Shown: positions 16,831-27,500 of the stretch, in pieces
Position numbering within the stretch: the first letter of the stretch is position 1
Layout of the letters: each line of letters opens with the position of its first letter
Assembly: GCA_023400235.1 (NCBI GenBank)
Contig: JAEXFI010000014.1
Coordinates: forward strand, 124,001 to 188,000
Source: Bacillota bacterium
GTDB taxonomy: Bacteria; Bacillota; Clostridia; Acetivibrionales; DSM-1351
Length of the DNA stretch: 64,000 bases
Direction of reading: 5' to 3'
Notes under the pieces: generated by a model
Told to the model about the DNA's origin: nothing
The model's database searches: none
What the model saw: the letters and a program-made list of their open reading frames with translations, nothing else
Made by a program: the position numbers and the translations under genes

Positions 16831-18660
16831 ATGGGTAAAAAAAAAGTTCTCAGTACTGATAGTTATGTCAAAATGATCCCATTGGCTTTGATTTTATTGA
16901 TAGTCCCTCTTATTGTTCACTTAAAAACTGTAAAACTCACAGGTGCCGCATTGGTATTCAGTCCAAACAGTGATAGTTATCCTGATTTTTTCAACTATTT
17001 TAAGGCAATATGGCTGGAAGCTTTGACAATTATAAGCTTTCTGGTTTGTTTATGGTATTTTAATTCAAAAAAATACACTTTTAAGGTTTCCAAATTATTT
17101 ATTCCTTTAGGGATATATTATTTTGGTGTGATAATTTCCACTTTACTTTCTGACTATAAGCATCAGTCATTATTCGGCTTTAATGACAGATTCGAAGGTT
17201 TTTTTGTAATAACCTGCTATATGACAATCTGTTTTCTTGCAGCACATTTTATCACTTTTGAAAAGGATGTTAAAATTCTATTTGGTGCATTAGTTTTTTC
17301 AGCAGTTATAATATCGCTTCTTGGTATAAGTCAATTTTGGGGGTTTGATATACTACAGTCTGATTTTGGAAAACATCTGATGCTCTCAGCTAATGATTAT
17401 AAAGAAATAGGCGAATCCTTGGAGTTCAAATTCCCTACCAGATACATATATGCCACATTATATAACCCAAACTATGTGGGAAGCTATTTCTCAATGCTTT
17501 TCCCAATAAGCCTGATCCTCTTCCTGTTCTCAAACAGTTTAAAAAATAAAATCCTTTCTGGAATTTTTAGCTGCCTTACATTTATTACTTTAGTAGGCTG
17601 CTTATCCACTACAGGTTATATTGGCGCATTTTTTGCAATTTTAATTATATTACTGATTCTTTATAAAAAGGTTATTAAGTCATGGAAATCTGTTATACCA
17701 CTGTTCTTGTGCCTGGTTGGCATTTTACTTTTAATGAATTTAACTGCAAATGGTACTTTACTGCCGGGATTTGCTAAGACTACTACTCAAGGTCAAAATA
17801 ATTCCGGAATCACTGATATTGCTACTTCCAAACCTGATAATAGCCTTAAAGATATTAAACTGGTTAAAAACAGTGCCAGTATAATAACTGTTGATAATGT
17901 TTTAAATATACAATTCGACAATTCTAATTATCAATGCTTGTTTTCTGACCAAGTAGGTAACAAATTGGATTTTAAGATTGATGAAACAGATAATAAAACT
18001 CTGACCTTCAATGATTCAAGATATGAAGGTATCAAGATAATTATTGATGGCGCAGTGTTTAATATTACAACTAGTAATACGGTATTTAATATCTGCGTTA
18101 ATAAAGACACTGGCTATTTCAAATTTATGGATCATCGAGGCAATCAAGTTGATATTGTTGATGTTGACAAAATTGGCTTTGAAGGCAAGGAGACCTTTGC
18201 TTCTTCCAGAGGATACATATGGTCAAGAACTCTACCACTGCTCAAAGATACACTCTTCTGGGGCCATGGCCCAGATACCTTTGCCTTTGTCTTTCCTCAG
18301 AACGACTTTCTGGGAAAAGTGAAAGCTTTTAACTCGCCATATATAATTGTTGATAAGCCTCACAATATGTTTTTGCAGATTTCAGTTAATACCGGACTGT
18401 TATCATTGTTAGCTTTCCTAGTATTTATTATGTGGTATGCAATAGTATCCGTAAAATTATATATTATGAACAAATCCGATAACATTTATTTTATATCAGG
18501 TGTCAGTTGTTTAGTTGCCGTTATGGGCTTTATGATTTCAGCCTTTGCCAACGATAGCGTTATAAGTGTTAGTCCTGTGTTCTGGATTATTTTAGGTATA
18601 GGCATAGCCTCTAACAGGCTCTATAAATCGCATATAAGTAGTATCAAGCTAACGGCCTAG
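16831..18660 (+). CDS. O-antigen ligase / polymerase family membrane protein
   Basis: About 609 residues from ATG 16831, preceded by AAGGAAGGTGG; a TTG at 16807 lies before that site. Ten or more hydrophobic helices surround two features of the Wzy/WaaL family: the ATLYNPNYVGSYFSMLFP segment around residue 220 and, late, WGHGPDTFAFVFPQ followed by DKPHNMFLQ, the conserved periplasmic histidine region. Between them is a hydrophilic insert of roughly 150 residues (TTTQGQNNSG onward) that should form an extracytoplasmic beta domain. It probably polymerises or ligates a lipid-linked glycan, possibly the polymer made by the nearby operon or a glycan attached to the S-layer. Confidence 0.8.
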   Translation: MGKKKVLSTDSYVKMIPLALILLIVPLIVHLKTVKLTGAALVFSPNSDSYPDFFNYFKAIWLEALTIISFLVCLWYFNSKKYTFKVSKLFIPLGIYYFGVIISTLLSDYKHQSLFGFNDRFEGFFVITCYMTICFLAAHFITFEKDVKILFGALVFSAVIISLLGISQFWGFDILQSDFGKHLMLSANDYKEIGESLEFKFPTRYIYATLYNPNYVGSYFSMLFPISLILFLFSNSLKNKILSGIFSCLTFITLVGCLSTTGYIGAFFAILIILLILYKKVIKSWKSVIPLFLCLVGILLLMNLTANGTLLPGFAKTTTQGQNNSGITDIATSKPDNSLKDIKLVKNSASIITVDNVLNIQFDNSNYQCLFSDQVGNKLDFKIDETDNKTLTFNDSRYEGIKIIIDGAVFNITTSNTVFNICVNKDTGYFKFMDHRGNQVDIVDVDKIGFEGKETFASSRGYIWSRTLPLLKDTLFWGHGPDTFAFVFPQNDFLGKVKAFNSPYIIVDKPHNMFLQISVNTGLLSLLAFLVFIMWYAIVSVKLYIMNKSDNIYFISGVSCLVAVMGFMISAFANDSVISVSPVFWIILGIGIASNRLYKSHISSIKLTA

Positions 18661-18681
18661 AAGGTGTTCTGGGCTTACATA

Positions 18682-18719
18682 AAAACGGCACTGTGGATGT
18701 TTCTCACAGTGCCGTTTTT
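18682..18719. terminator. Bidirectional terminator
   Basis: AAAACGGCACTGTG / CACAGTGCCGTTTT with a short loop, flanked by A and T runs, between the convergent O-antigen-ligase-like gene and the first SLH gene. Confidence 0.9.
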
Positions 18720-18756
18720 AGTGACTTTGGTTTTTATTGATGAATCAATTCCTAGA

Positions 18757-21015
18757 TTATTCTCCCAATGTAACCGTAAATCTCTTCCCTTCATCCAAAG
18801 CTGTCTCATTGCCTCCGAAATCTTTAACGCTCTTGCAAAATAGATTATATTGAATAGTTTTATCAAGTTTATCAAAGAGCAGAATCACATTAAAGTTGTC
18901 TATATATGTTATTGCTATTGGGTACTTCTTGTAGGAGCTATCTTTATCAATGTAATCCAGCATATAATTTTGGGGGGACGCATTAGGTACATCAGCTGAT
19001 ATTTCCTTACTAAAGGTAATCTTTACAGCATTTGATCCGATAATTTTAGCCTCTTTGACACCAGGCTTTACATCATCTGCTGTTCTTACCAGAAAAGTCT
19101 TTTCAATTGTACCACTTAAAGTTTCACCACTGTAATCCTGGAATGTACTTGGTATCTTTACGGTATACGGCCGATTTACAATCAACTTGTTTACTTCTTT
19201 GAAGAACAGCTTTACTGTCTTCTGGTCTATTGACGTAAAACGAACTGCAGCAGGGGCAAATTTGTTGCCATATGTAATATCTGCCATTGAATAATTACCC
19301 ACATCCAAGGCTGACTTCGTGTCTACAGGCCTGTCAAAGCTAATTGAGATCGAATACGCATCATCTACACTAACATCATTTACTGTCAATGAGCTCTGAT
19401 TTGAAAATGCCCCGCTAAATGTGAAGGTCTGCTCTTCAATACTATATTGCTTTGATATGTCATTAATTCGATTTATCATTATGCCATATGATTTATTTTT
19501 ATCTATAATTGTCTTGAGCCTTAAAACTACGCTTTTTCCCTCTGATCCGGAATCATTAATAACAAATGCCTTCTCTATCTGGATCGGATTGTTTTCACTA
19601 TCTGTAATGCTATAATTATAAATCTGCTGGGCTAAAGTACTGTTTATTTTCCTATTAAAATTCAATTTTATAGCTTTACTGTTAATGGCATTTATACTAT
19701 TAAGTATAAGTTTTGAATCCCCCATATCTTTTGATATAAAAGAATACTGATCTCCATTTCCATCTCCCAGTGCTACTCCATAGGAACCAATCAACCCGCC
19801 CGAGAGCTTTATTATGTACTCCGTACCAGGAGTAAATACCTTTGACTTTAGTGCTACTGCCGCACTATAGCCATCTCCGGCTAAACTAACCTTCAAATCG
19901 TCGCCTCTTGCAAATACCTCACCGTTACAGTCAATCTCATAATTTGGTGCAAACTCAATATTTTCATTAACGGGCTGCGTAAAATATACAATTACTTCTG
20001 AACGGGATATTTGTTCAGTCATGCTTATTTTAAACAGGTCAGACTTGATTGCAACAAGCTTATATCCATTAAACTGGCCTGAAATGACAGGAATTGTGTT
20101 TGCCTCCATATCAACAACATTATTTATCTCGATAGTATAGCTAAGATTTTCAATTTGAGTTGCTGTGTCCAAAACTAAGGCATTCCCGGAATGTGAGCTT
20201 ATAGATACATTTAATGTATTATTTTTATTATTAGTCTCATAAACCCTTATATTGTTTGAGTCAATTGAATTAATAACTTCTGACAGCTCCACCCTGACCT
20301 TTCTTGCATTTTGAGGTATAACTTGATTTATTTTTGTTATCACAGTATCTTTCAAAATCCCAGTGGAAGCCGCAGTCTCTCTATCCATAGCGCCATTATT
20401 AACAAGCTGCTGGATTAATGTTATACTGCTGCCTTTTGGCTTTAAACCCAGTGCAGTATACATGACCTTCACAACCTCACTTCTTGTATAGCTCAAATTA
20501 TCAGTTGTCTTATCAAGATATGCGGAATCTTGTACAAGACCAACCTCATATGCCTTCTTGAAGACTGTCTTATTCCAACTAAAATCCTCTGGCCCACTAT
20601 ACCCCAGTACCTTCATTATCATTACCAAAAATGCCTGTTCTGAGAGATTTTGGTCAACTCCAAATTTATTGTTACCTATCCCAGTTGTTATTTGGTATTG
20701 CTCGCTGTATGAGATATATGGAGCATACCATGCTGAAGATTTTACATCCGTGAATGAAGATGGAGATAAATTCCCCTTATTTGTTTCAAAATCTTTTGCC
20801 TTTCCAAGCAGCTTTATGATAAATACTATAGATTCATACTTTTTCAGATTTTTATCCAGGCTGTAATTGCCCTTTCCATCCCCATCTATCAATCCAAGCT
20901 TATTTAACGCCGCTGCCTTTGCATTGGCATCCAAATTTTCTTGTGCGCCAGCTGGCATGAAAGAAACAAATATACACACTATAAGTAATAACGCAACTAT
21001 TCTTCCTCTGTACAT
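18757..21015 (-). CDS. SLH-domain surface protein with Ig-like repeats (1)
   Basis: A 752-residue exported protein. Signal peptide: MYRGRIVALLLIVCIFVSFMPAGAQ. The first 220 residues contain three SLH-type repeats (for example SFTDVKSSAWYAPYISYSEQYQITTGIG), which bind pyruvylated wall polysaccharide. The rest is a string of bacterial Ig/SbsC-like domains with recurring motifs such as VSISFDRPVDTKSALDVGNYS and KLNFNRKINSTLAQQIYNYS. It is the most divergent of three tandem SLH genes here. The ATG is preceded by AGGAGGCGG. It is a structural or adhesive layer protein; no enzymatic domain is seen. Confidence 0.85.
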   Translation of the reverse strand: MYRGRIVALLLIVCIFVSFMPAGAQENLDANAKAAALNKLGLIDGDGKGNYSLDKNLKKYESIVFIIKLLGKAKDFETNKGNLSPSSFTDVKSSAWYAPYISYSEQYQITTGIGNNKFGVDQNLSEQAFLVMIMKVLGYSGPEDFSWNKTVFKKAYEVGLVQDSAYLDKTTDNLSYTRSEVVKVMYTALGLKPKGSSITLIQQLVNNGAMDRETAASTGILKDTVITKINQVIPQNARKVRVELSEVINSIDSNNIRVYETNNKNNTLNVSISSHSGNALVLDTATQIENLSYTIEINNVVDMEANTIPVISGQFNGYKLVAIKSDLFKISMTEQISRSEVIVYFTQPVNENIEFAPNYEIDCNGEVFARGDDLKVSLAGDGYSAAVALKSKVFTPGTEYIIKLSGGLIGSYGVALGDGNGDQYSFISKDMGDSKLILNSINAINSKAIKLNFNRKINSTLAQQIYNYSITDSENNPIQIEKAFVINDSGSEGKSVVLRLKTIIDKNKSYGIMINRINDISKQYSIEEQTFTFSGAFSNQSSLTVNDVSVDDAYSISISFDRPVDTKSALDVGNYSMADITYGNKFAPAAVRFTSIDQKTVKLFFKEVNKLIVNRPYTVKIPSTFQDYSGETLSGTIEKTFLVRTADDVKPGVKEAKIIGSNAVKITFSKEISADVPNASPQNYMLDYIDKDSSYKKYPIAITYIDNFNVILLFDKLDKTIQYNLFCKSVKDFGGNETALDEGKRFTVTLGE

Positions 21016-21120
21016 TTTCCGCCTCCTGATACATATTAGCTTATTTATCTTACTCAGTAAATAATACCATATATATTGAAGTAATTACATATTCCATACT
21101 TAGTTGTAATAAAAATGACT

Positions 21121-21157
21121 AAAAAAAGAGCTAAGACAATGTCTTAGCTCTTTTTTA
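21121..21157 (-). terminator. Terminator of second SLH gene
   Basis: AAGAGCTAAGACA / TGTCTTAGCTCTT hairpin with A and T tracts on both sides, immediately after the stop at 21168 on the minus strand. Confidence 0.9.
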
Positions 21158-21167
21158 CTAGATTAAA

Positions 21168-24149
21168 TTACTTAGTTACACTCCAAACAGTACCAGAAGC
21201 CAATACATTAGCATCAGGTGATGCATCAGTTATATTGTATACCTGAGTAACTGATGTATATGGGGTTACCTCATCATTAGCCTTAGCAGTAATTCTTACA
21301 ACACTACCATCTGCACCATTACTGATAGCAGTTACAGTATAGCCTTCCACTTTAAATGTCAATGTTGACAATGTAGCAGATTTAATACCTTCACTGAATG
21401 TAATGTCGATATAAAGATCTACACCCTTTGCAACTCTATTGCTAGCAGTCAGAGCTGTTGTTGTTGTAAATATGACACTTGGCACATCAGAGCCATTTAT
21501 TGTAGTCTTAACTACTTCAGGAGCAACTAAGTCAGCAACCTGTTTCCCTTGACCTCCCAGCAACTTAGTTCCAGAAACTGAAACAGAGTTAGGAGTAGTT
21601 ATAGATCCACAAGTAATATTTTCACCGGTGTATTTTGCATCTGTACCCATTTCCTTGTCAAGAACCAGTACAACTTCTGTCTTGCCATCAGAGTTTTTCA
21701 CCTGTGATTCAACATTCTGTACTCTTATGGTATTAACTACGCTACCATCAGTAGTAAAGGTAATATCTGTGTTAGCAAATGATGATAATTCCTTATCAAA
21801 TGTAACCTTTACCTTATTCTTTGCAATCAACTTAGCACTTTCGATCAATACAGACTCAGCCTTAATGTAAGATGAAGCAGTATGGTCTTCATAAACATTG
21901 TTCTTTATAGTAATTGGCTCAAGTGAATCCCCTAATCTCTTACCAGCTAAATCCATGATAGGAGCTATTTTAACTACTGGCTGATTTACAGTTGAAACCA
22001 TATCAATTACAACAGCTTTCTCAGAAAGCTTAGTAACTGTGTCATCAGATCCTAATGAAACTGGAGTAGCAGATATACTAACACTTGTAGCAACAGCATA
22101 GTTGTTCTTATCAAGCATTTGAGCTTCATTCATAGGTTCACTGAAGTATATGTAGATTTTTCCTTCTGTACCTACAGCATAGCAATCATCATACTTTACA
22201 TCTGGAGGAGTATTATCACCAGTTGTAAATGTAAATGTAGCCTCAGCAGCCATCTTGTTTCCATACATATCTTCGGCATTCTTTACAACTACCTGATACT
22301 GAGTGTTATCAGCAAGTTTACCAGGTACAGTTAATGTAAGGATTTTTCTATCCGCATCATTTGTCAAGTTGTAGAATACATCTTTTCCGTCAGATACTGA
22401 TTTGAAAGTAATATTCTTCTTGTCGATTGATGAAGAAGTCAATGCTTCATCAAATGTAATCTTAAACGCAACATTTTTATCTACCTCTGTTGATGATACA
22501 ACAGGAGGCGTTACATCTCTAACAACCTTAGCTGTTAACGTCTGATCAGGAACCTTTATACCATAGCCATCAACCATCTCACTGCCTGAAGTTGAACTGT
22601 TTACCAGGAAGAAGGTAATATCTCCAGCTGGAATTGCATTGTCGAATTTAAATGTTATTTCATCCTTATAGTTTCCAGAAGTTGTTACAACATCTGAACA
22701 GTAAGCACTTACACCCTTAACAGAGTGGAACAATCTTAAATCAGCAGCCTTTACTGGTTTGCTGAACTTAACCTTCACTTCACCTGGCTTAGCATCAGAA
22801 ATTGATACTACTGATACGGATGTATCCTTAACATAATTAAATGTTGAATCACCCTTGAATACCTTGTAGCCAGCATAGTCCTGAACAGCAGTTGCAGTTG
22901 AACCATCCTTATTTACGGTTACAGCTACAGGTCCTTCTATCAAGCTTGTTCCGAGGTTCAAAGTAACAGTTACACCTGAGATTGTAGTGTTCTGGATGTA
23001 GTACGTATATGTTCCGCTCTTAACTACAAAGTTGGAATCAAATGAACCACCTTGTGTATAAGAAGCTGTATCTCCGCCATAAATTGGCTCTGAGAAGGTA
23101 AGCTTTATGTTCTTTTCTCCAGTAGCTTCAACCTTAGTCACAGTTGGGAGAATACCATCCTGTACAACTACATCAAGTTCCTTATCAGCAGCCAATTTTT
23201 TACCATCAGCAGCCTTGATATCCTTTTTAACTTTTACCTTTGCAGTACTTGAGTTGGTGAGCTTGTCAGTTATAGCATTATTCAATGTTATAACAACAGT
23301 CTTTGAGTCAACTAAAGCAGCACTGTCAGAACCAAGAGTAGTTTCTGTTGAGCCACCCTTGTCTTTTACTGAGTAGAAGCTTTCTGTTTCAGCAGAATCC
23401 TTATCCATGTCCTTGTTGAACTTAACTTCGATCTGCTTTGCATTTAAAGCCGTGATTGATTCAACAACCAAATCAGCAGCAGCAACAGCTATCAAACCAG
23501 CTTTTTCAGCTATAGCCTTCAAGCTTGCATCTGAACCAACATACTTAACGATAACTGTTTCCTTAGCGTCCTTAGCTTTAGCAGTTAAAGCATCAGTAAC
23601 GATTGCAGTAGCAGCATCTCTTAATAATGCGTCGCCAGCAGGTATCTTAGCTGATATTGAAGTGATAGTAGCCTTGGCAGCTAATAATTCAACAGCCTTA
23701 GCATAATCATTTTCAGCTGAGAAGCCAAGTGCATTCATGAACATTGAAGCAAGGTCTTTACCAAGCAAAGGAGCAGCAGCATTTAATTTGTTGTCTGAAC
23801 CCTTTACTACACCAGCTTCAACAGCAAGTGCTATCCAGCCTTCTGCCCATGATGGAACTTTAGCAGCATCATCAAAAGTGTCAATGCTTGTAACGTCAGC
23901 AGCTTCCATGTCAGCTTCTGTCTTTCCTAATACAGTCTTAAGAACTAAAACTGCACCTTCAGCCCTTGTTAATTCTTTTCCAAGCATTAAGTCACCAGAT
24001 GCATTACCGGTCCAAATGCCAAGATCTTTAAGAACTGTTGCTTGCGCTTCAAATTCGTAAGTAGTTGAAGCAGCAAATGCAGTAGCCATAGAAGTAAGCA
24101 CTAACGCTATTGCTACAACAACTGCAGTTAACTTTCTGAGATTTCTCAT
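21168..24149 (-). CDS. S-layer protein with SLH and Ig-like domains (2)
   Basis: About 993 residues from ATG 24149, preceded by AAGGAGG. Signal peptide: MRNLRKLTAVVVAIALVLTS then MATAFAAS. Residues 25-200 are SLH-like repeats (ATVLKDLGIWTGNASGDL; ELTRAEGAVLVLKTVLG; IALAVEAGVVKG). The remaining 780 residues are six or more Ig-like domains, several opening with the same VESITALNAKQIEVKFN or KVEATGEKNIKLTFSEP type strand. It is close in sequence and domain order to the gene just upstream (24519-27521), a clear tandem duplication. Own promoter, long structured leader and terminator suggest high expression as a main layer protein. Confidence 0.9.
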   Translation of the reverse strand: MRNLRKLTAVVVAIALVLTSMATAFAASTTYEFEAQATVLKDLGIWTGNASGDLMLGKELTRAEGAVLVLKTVLGKTEADMEAADVTSIDTFDDAAKVPSWAEGWIALAVEAGVVKGSDNKLNAAAPLLGKDLASMFMNALGFSAENDYAKAVELLAAKATITSISAKIPAGDALLRDAATAIVTDALTAKAKDAKETVIVKYVGSDASLKAIAEKAGLIAVAAADLVVESITALNAKQIEVKFNKDMDKDSAETESFYSVKDKGGSTETTLGSDSAALVDSKTVVITLNNAITDKLTNSSTAKVKVKKDIKAADGKKLAADKELDVVVQDGILPTVTKVEATGEKNIKLTFSEPIYGGDTASYTQGGSFDSNFVVKSGTYTYYIQNTTISGVTVTLNLGTSLIEGPVAVTVNKDGSTATAVQDYAGYKVFKGDSTFNYVKDTSVSVVSISDAKPGEVKVKFSKPVKAADLRLFHSVKGVSAYCSDVVTTSGNYKDEITFKFDNAIPAGDITFFLVNSSTSGSEMVDGYGIKVPDQTLTAKVVRDVTPPVVSSTEVDKNVAFKITFDEALTSSSIDKKNITFKSVSDGKDVFYNLTNDADRKILTLTVPGKLADNTQYQVVVKNAEDMYGNKMAAEATFTFTTGDNTPPDVKYDDCYAVGTEGKIYIYFSEPMNEAQMLDKNNYAVATSVSISATPVSLGSDDTVTKLSEKAVVIDMVSTVNQPVVKIAPIMDLAGKRLGDSLEPITIKNNVYEDHTASSYIKAESVLIESAKLIAKNKVKVTFDKELSSFANTDITFTTDGSVVNTIRVQNVESQVKNSDGKTEVVLVLDKEMGTDAKYTGENITCGSITTPNSVSVSGTKLLGGQGKQVADLVAPEVVKTTINGSDVPSVIFTTTTALTASNRVAKGVDLYIDITFSEGIKSATLSTLTFKVEGYTVTAISNGADGSVVRITAKANDEVTPYTSVTQVYNITDASPDANVLASGTVWSVTK

Positions 24150-24340
24150 GTTCTCAAATCCTCCTTGTGTATTTTGTAGCGGGTGGGCTATGTAATTGCG
24201 GAGCAGGCTACGCCTCATCCCGTTTATAGCCCAACTCGTAAAACCTATTTTTCAAGATTCAATACCTTTAGCCGCATTATGGCTAAATTTACCTATCTTG
24301 ATTCATATGTATTATATCACTGGCAAATTTTGCAGTCAAC
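24150..24340 (-). promoter_or_regulatory. Promoter and structured leader of S-layer gene 2
   Basis: On the minus strand TTGACT (24340-24335), 17-base spacer, TATAAT (24317-24312). This gives a leader of about 155 bases. The leader contains TTTAGCC / GGCTAAA with a 7-base loop, enclosed by CAAGAT / ATCTTG, then a longer stem GGGCTAT / ATAGCCC closing a GC-rich loop, and finally the AAGGAGG site. Stable leaders are common for S-layer mRNAs; I do not recognise a known riboswitch. Confidence 0.75.
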
Positions 24341-24382
24341 AACGCCATTTTAAGTGTAAAGAATTTGTAATAGAACTGAAAT

Positions 24383-24415
24383 AAAGAAGGCCGAGTATAC
24401 ACTCGGCCTTCTTTA
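24383..24415 (-). terminator. Terminator of S-layer gene 3
   Basis: AAAGAAGGCCGAGT / ACTCGGCCTTCTTT hairpin with tetraloop, downstream of the stop at 24519 on the minus strand. A second small hairpin, GCGGCT / AGCCGC, lies at 24442-24461, between this one and the gene. Confidence 0.88.
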
Positions 24416-24518
24416 TTTTAGTTCTTATTATTTTATTTCCCGCGGCTCTTTATCTAGCCGCTTTTTCTTACAGTTCGTAGCATAATGTCCTTATATTGCT
24501 GTCTTTATCCGACATTAC

Positions 24519-27500
24519 TTATCTTACTGTCCATACTGCGCCGGCAGCAAATACGTTGCTGTTTGCATCAGTTACGTTGTAGTTCTGTGTTACTGCTGTT
24601 GTAGCGCTTGTGTCATTTGCATTTGCCTTGACTGTCAGTTCAACTATTGAGTTGTTTCCTGCGTTCAGTGCTACATTTGTTACTGTGTATCCTTCAACGC
24701 TGAATGTCAGTGTTGACATACTTGCAAGACTCATATTTTCTGAGAAGTAAACAGATATCTTGGCTGTAACATCCTTGGCCACCTTACCGTTTACAGGAGC
24801 TACCGAGTAGTTGGAAGCTATAACCTTTGCTACATCTGCAGTGCTTGCATCTGAATCGTGGTCATATTTAACAACTTCAGGAGCCAGCTTGTCAACTACT
24901 GTTTCAGCTATTGCGCCTGCCAGTACTGTTCCGGATACTGATTTTGTGTTTGCAGGTGCTGCAACTGTTTCAATATCAACTGCAGATGCTGTAAACTTTG
25001 CATCAGTATTTATTTCTCTGTCAAGTACGATTATTACTTCAGTGTTGCCATCTGCATTCTTGGTCATTGACTCAACCGACTGTATTTTGATCGCTGCAGG
25101 AGTAAAGTCGGTATGTGTAGCATTGTCATATACTGCGAATTCAGTATTGTCGAAGTTAGCCAGTTCCTTATTGAATACCAATTTGATCTTGTTCTTGGCT
25201 ATCAGGTAAGCATCTGCAACCTTTACCTGTTCCTGTCCGATGTTTGTTACGATTGGAGCAGTATATACGAAGTCTATATCTGTTCCTAATTTCTTGCCTG
25301 CCAAATCTGTTATTCCTGCTATCTTAAGTGATGGCTGGTTAACTGTTACATCTGCCAGGTCGATTACAACGCTCTTGTTTGACAATGCGGTTACTGTGTC
25401 ATTAGTTCCCAGGGCTGCGAATACTCCGCCGGTTGTAGTCTTAACCGCATAATTTGTCTTGTCAATCATCTGGGCCTGATTCATAGGCTCACTGAATACT
25501 ACGTATATCTTTCCGTCAGCATTTACTGCGTATGCGTCGCTAACTGTCGGGTTAGTGTGGTCGCCTACTGTAAATGTGTAGGCTGCTTCTGCTGCCATGC
25601 TGTTACCAGCCAGGTCTTTCATAGCCTTTACAACTACCTGGTACTGTGTGTTGTCAGAAAGGTTTCCTGGAACAACCAGAGTAACCTTCTTTGCATCAGT
25701 GCCTGCATTGTAAGAGATATTAAAGGTTACATCCTTGCCGTCTGCTACTGATTTGAAGGAGTAGTTGCTTGCCTTGATAGCTTCTGTTGCATTTATTGCT
25801 TCATCAAATACTATTTCAAATGATGCGTTTGTGTTAAGTTTTGTTGAGGATACTACAGGACCTGTAACATCTACAACTATATTAGTGTTGATTGTCTGGT
25901 CAGGAACCTTTATACCGAAACCGTCAACCAGTTCGTTACCTGATACTGTGCTGTTAACCAGGAACAGTTTAACACTGCCTGAAGGTATCTTGTTTGCAAA
26001 GTTGAAGGTTATCTCATCTACAAATCCGCCAGTAGTAACTGGAGTTGCCTGATAAGCAGCTACATCCTTGATTGAGTGGAACAGCTTAAGGTCTGCTGCC
26101 TTTACCGGCTTTGAGAAAGCAAGAGTGATTGATTCCTGCTTGGCTTCTTTTACTGTAACTGCGGGAACGGTAGTATCCTTGACATAAGTGAAGGTTGTTT
26201 CACCCTTGAATACCTTGTAGCCTGCGTAGTCCTGTATTGCATTTGCATCAAGACCTGCTGCATTTACGGTAACTGTTATGGGACCTTCGATAAGCTTGGT
26301 GCCTACTGTTACTGTGATAGTTTTCTTAGCTGCGTCAGCAGTTGCACTCTGTACATAGTAGGTGTAGCTTCCGCTCTTAACTGAAATATACTGATTTGCA
26401 ATTGTCAGGTTGGTACCGTTATAAACAGGTTCAGAGAACGTAATTCTTAATGTAGTGTCTCCAATTGCTTCTACCTTTGAAACTGAAGGTATAACTCCGT
26501 CGGCTACCTGAACTGCTGAATTTGCGAAATCAGCTGCAAGTTTTACGCCGGCAACAGCTTTTATATCCTTCTTAACTGTTACTTTTGCATCTGTGGAGTT
26601 TGTGAGCTTGTCACCAGCAGCTCCGTCCAGTGTGATAACTACTGTCTTGGAATCTACCAGCTGTGCGCTGTTGGCGCCCAGTGCTATTATAGTATTTCCC
26701 TTGTCCTTTATTTCATAGAAGGCTTCGTCTTCTGCTGAATCCTTATCCATTGCCTGATTGAATTTTACTTCAATCTGCTTTGCATTTAAAGCCTTTATGC
26801 TTTCAACCGAAAGTGTTTCAGGGACCTTATTTATAAGGCCGGCTTCCTCAGCCACTGCTTTTATTGCTGGGTTGGCAGCAACTATTTTGTCTATGATTGT
26901 TTCAGTACCTGCTGCAGCATAGTCAGCAGTCAATGCACCGTAAATCAATCCAACCGCCTGGTCTCTTAAGACAGAAGAGGTAGCATATGACAGGTAATCA
27001 GCTATGTCCTTTGCACCCTCTACTTTTGATAACTGTTCAATTGCTTCCTTCCAGTCGGCAACATCATAGCCCAGCTGTTTGAGCAATAATGTAGCAAACT
27101 GTCCGCCTATAAGGTCCTTGTCTGCGTTAATATAAACTTTACCGGTGGCAGGATCCAATGAACCTGACATGATGTCGTTCTTTACAAGGTATGCAAATCT
27201 CTTCTTTGCATATTCTTTTATCTTGCTTCCATCTGCGAAATCCTTAAGAATCGCATTGGTTTCCTCAGTGGTTAATGCGTTGGCAGCGGTGTCCATGTTG
27301 AACAACTTTGCTATGAGCACTGAACCCTGTTCTCTTGTCAACTTTGTTCCAAGAGACGGATCAAATGTTGATGGGTTTGTTCCTGCATAAAGTTCTAGTT
27401 TGTTAAGTACTGATGCTTTAGCACCATTTACTGGAGAGTATGCCGCAAATGCTGGTACGATTGTTGTAAGCATTATAGCACCGGCAACTACTACAGCAGA

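Noticed and set aside
18675..18875. Short minus-strand open frame overlapping the end of the first SLH gene.
   Set aside because: It lies over the terminator and the C-terminal coding region in another frame, without a ribosome site or recognisable protein.
24150..24340. A known metabolite riboswitch in the S-layer leaders.
   Set aside because: The stems do not match cyclic-di-GMP, SAM, lysine or other cores that I can recall, and the downstream genes are structural proteins.
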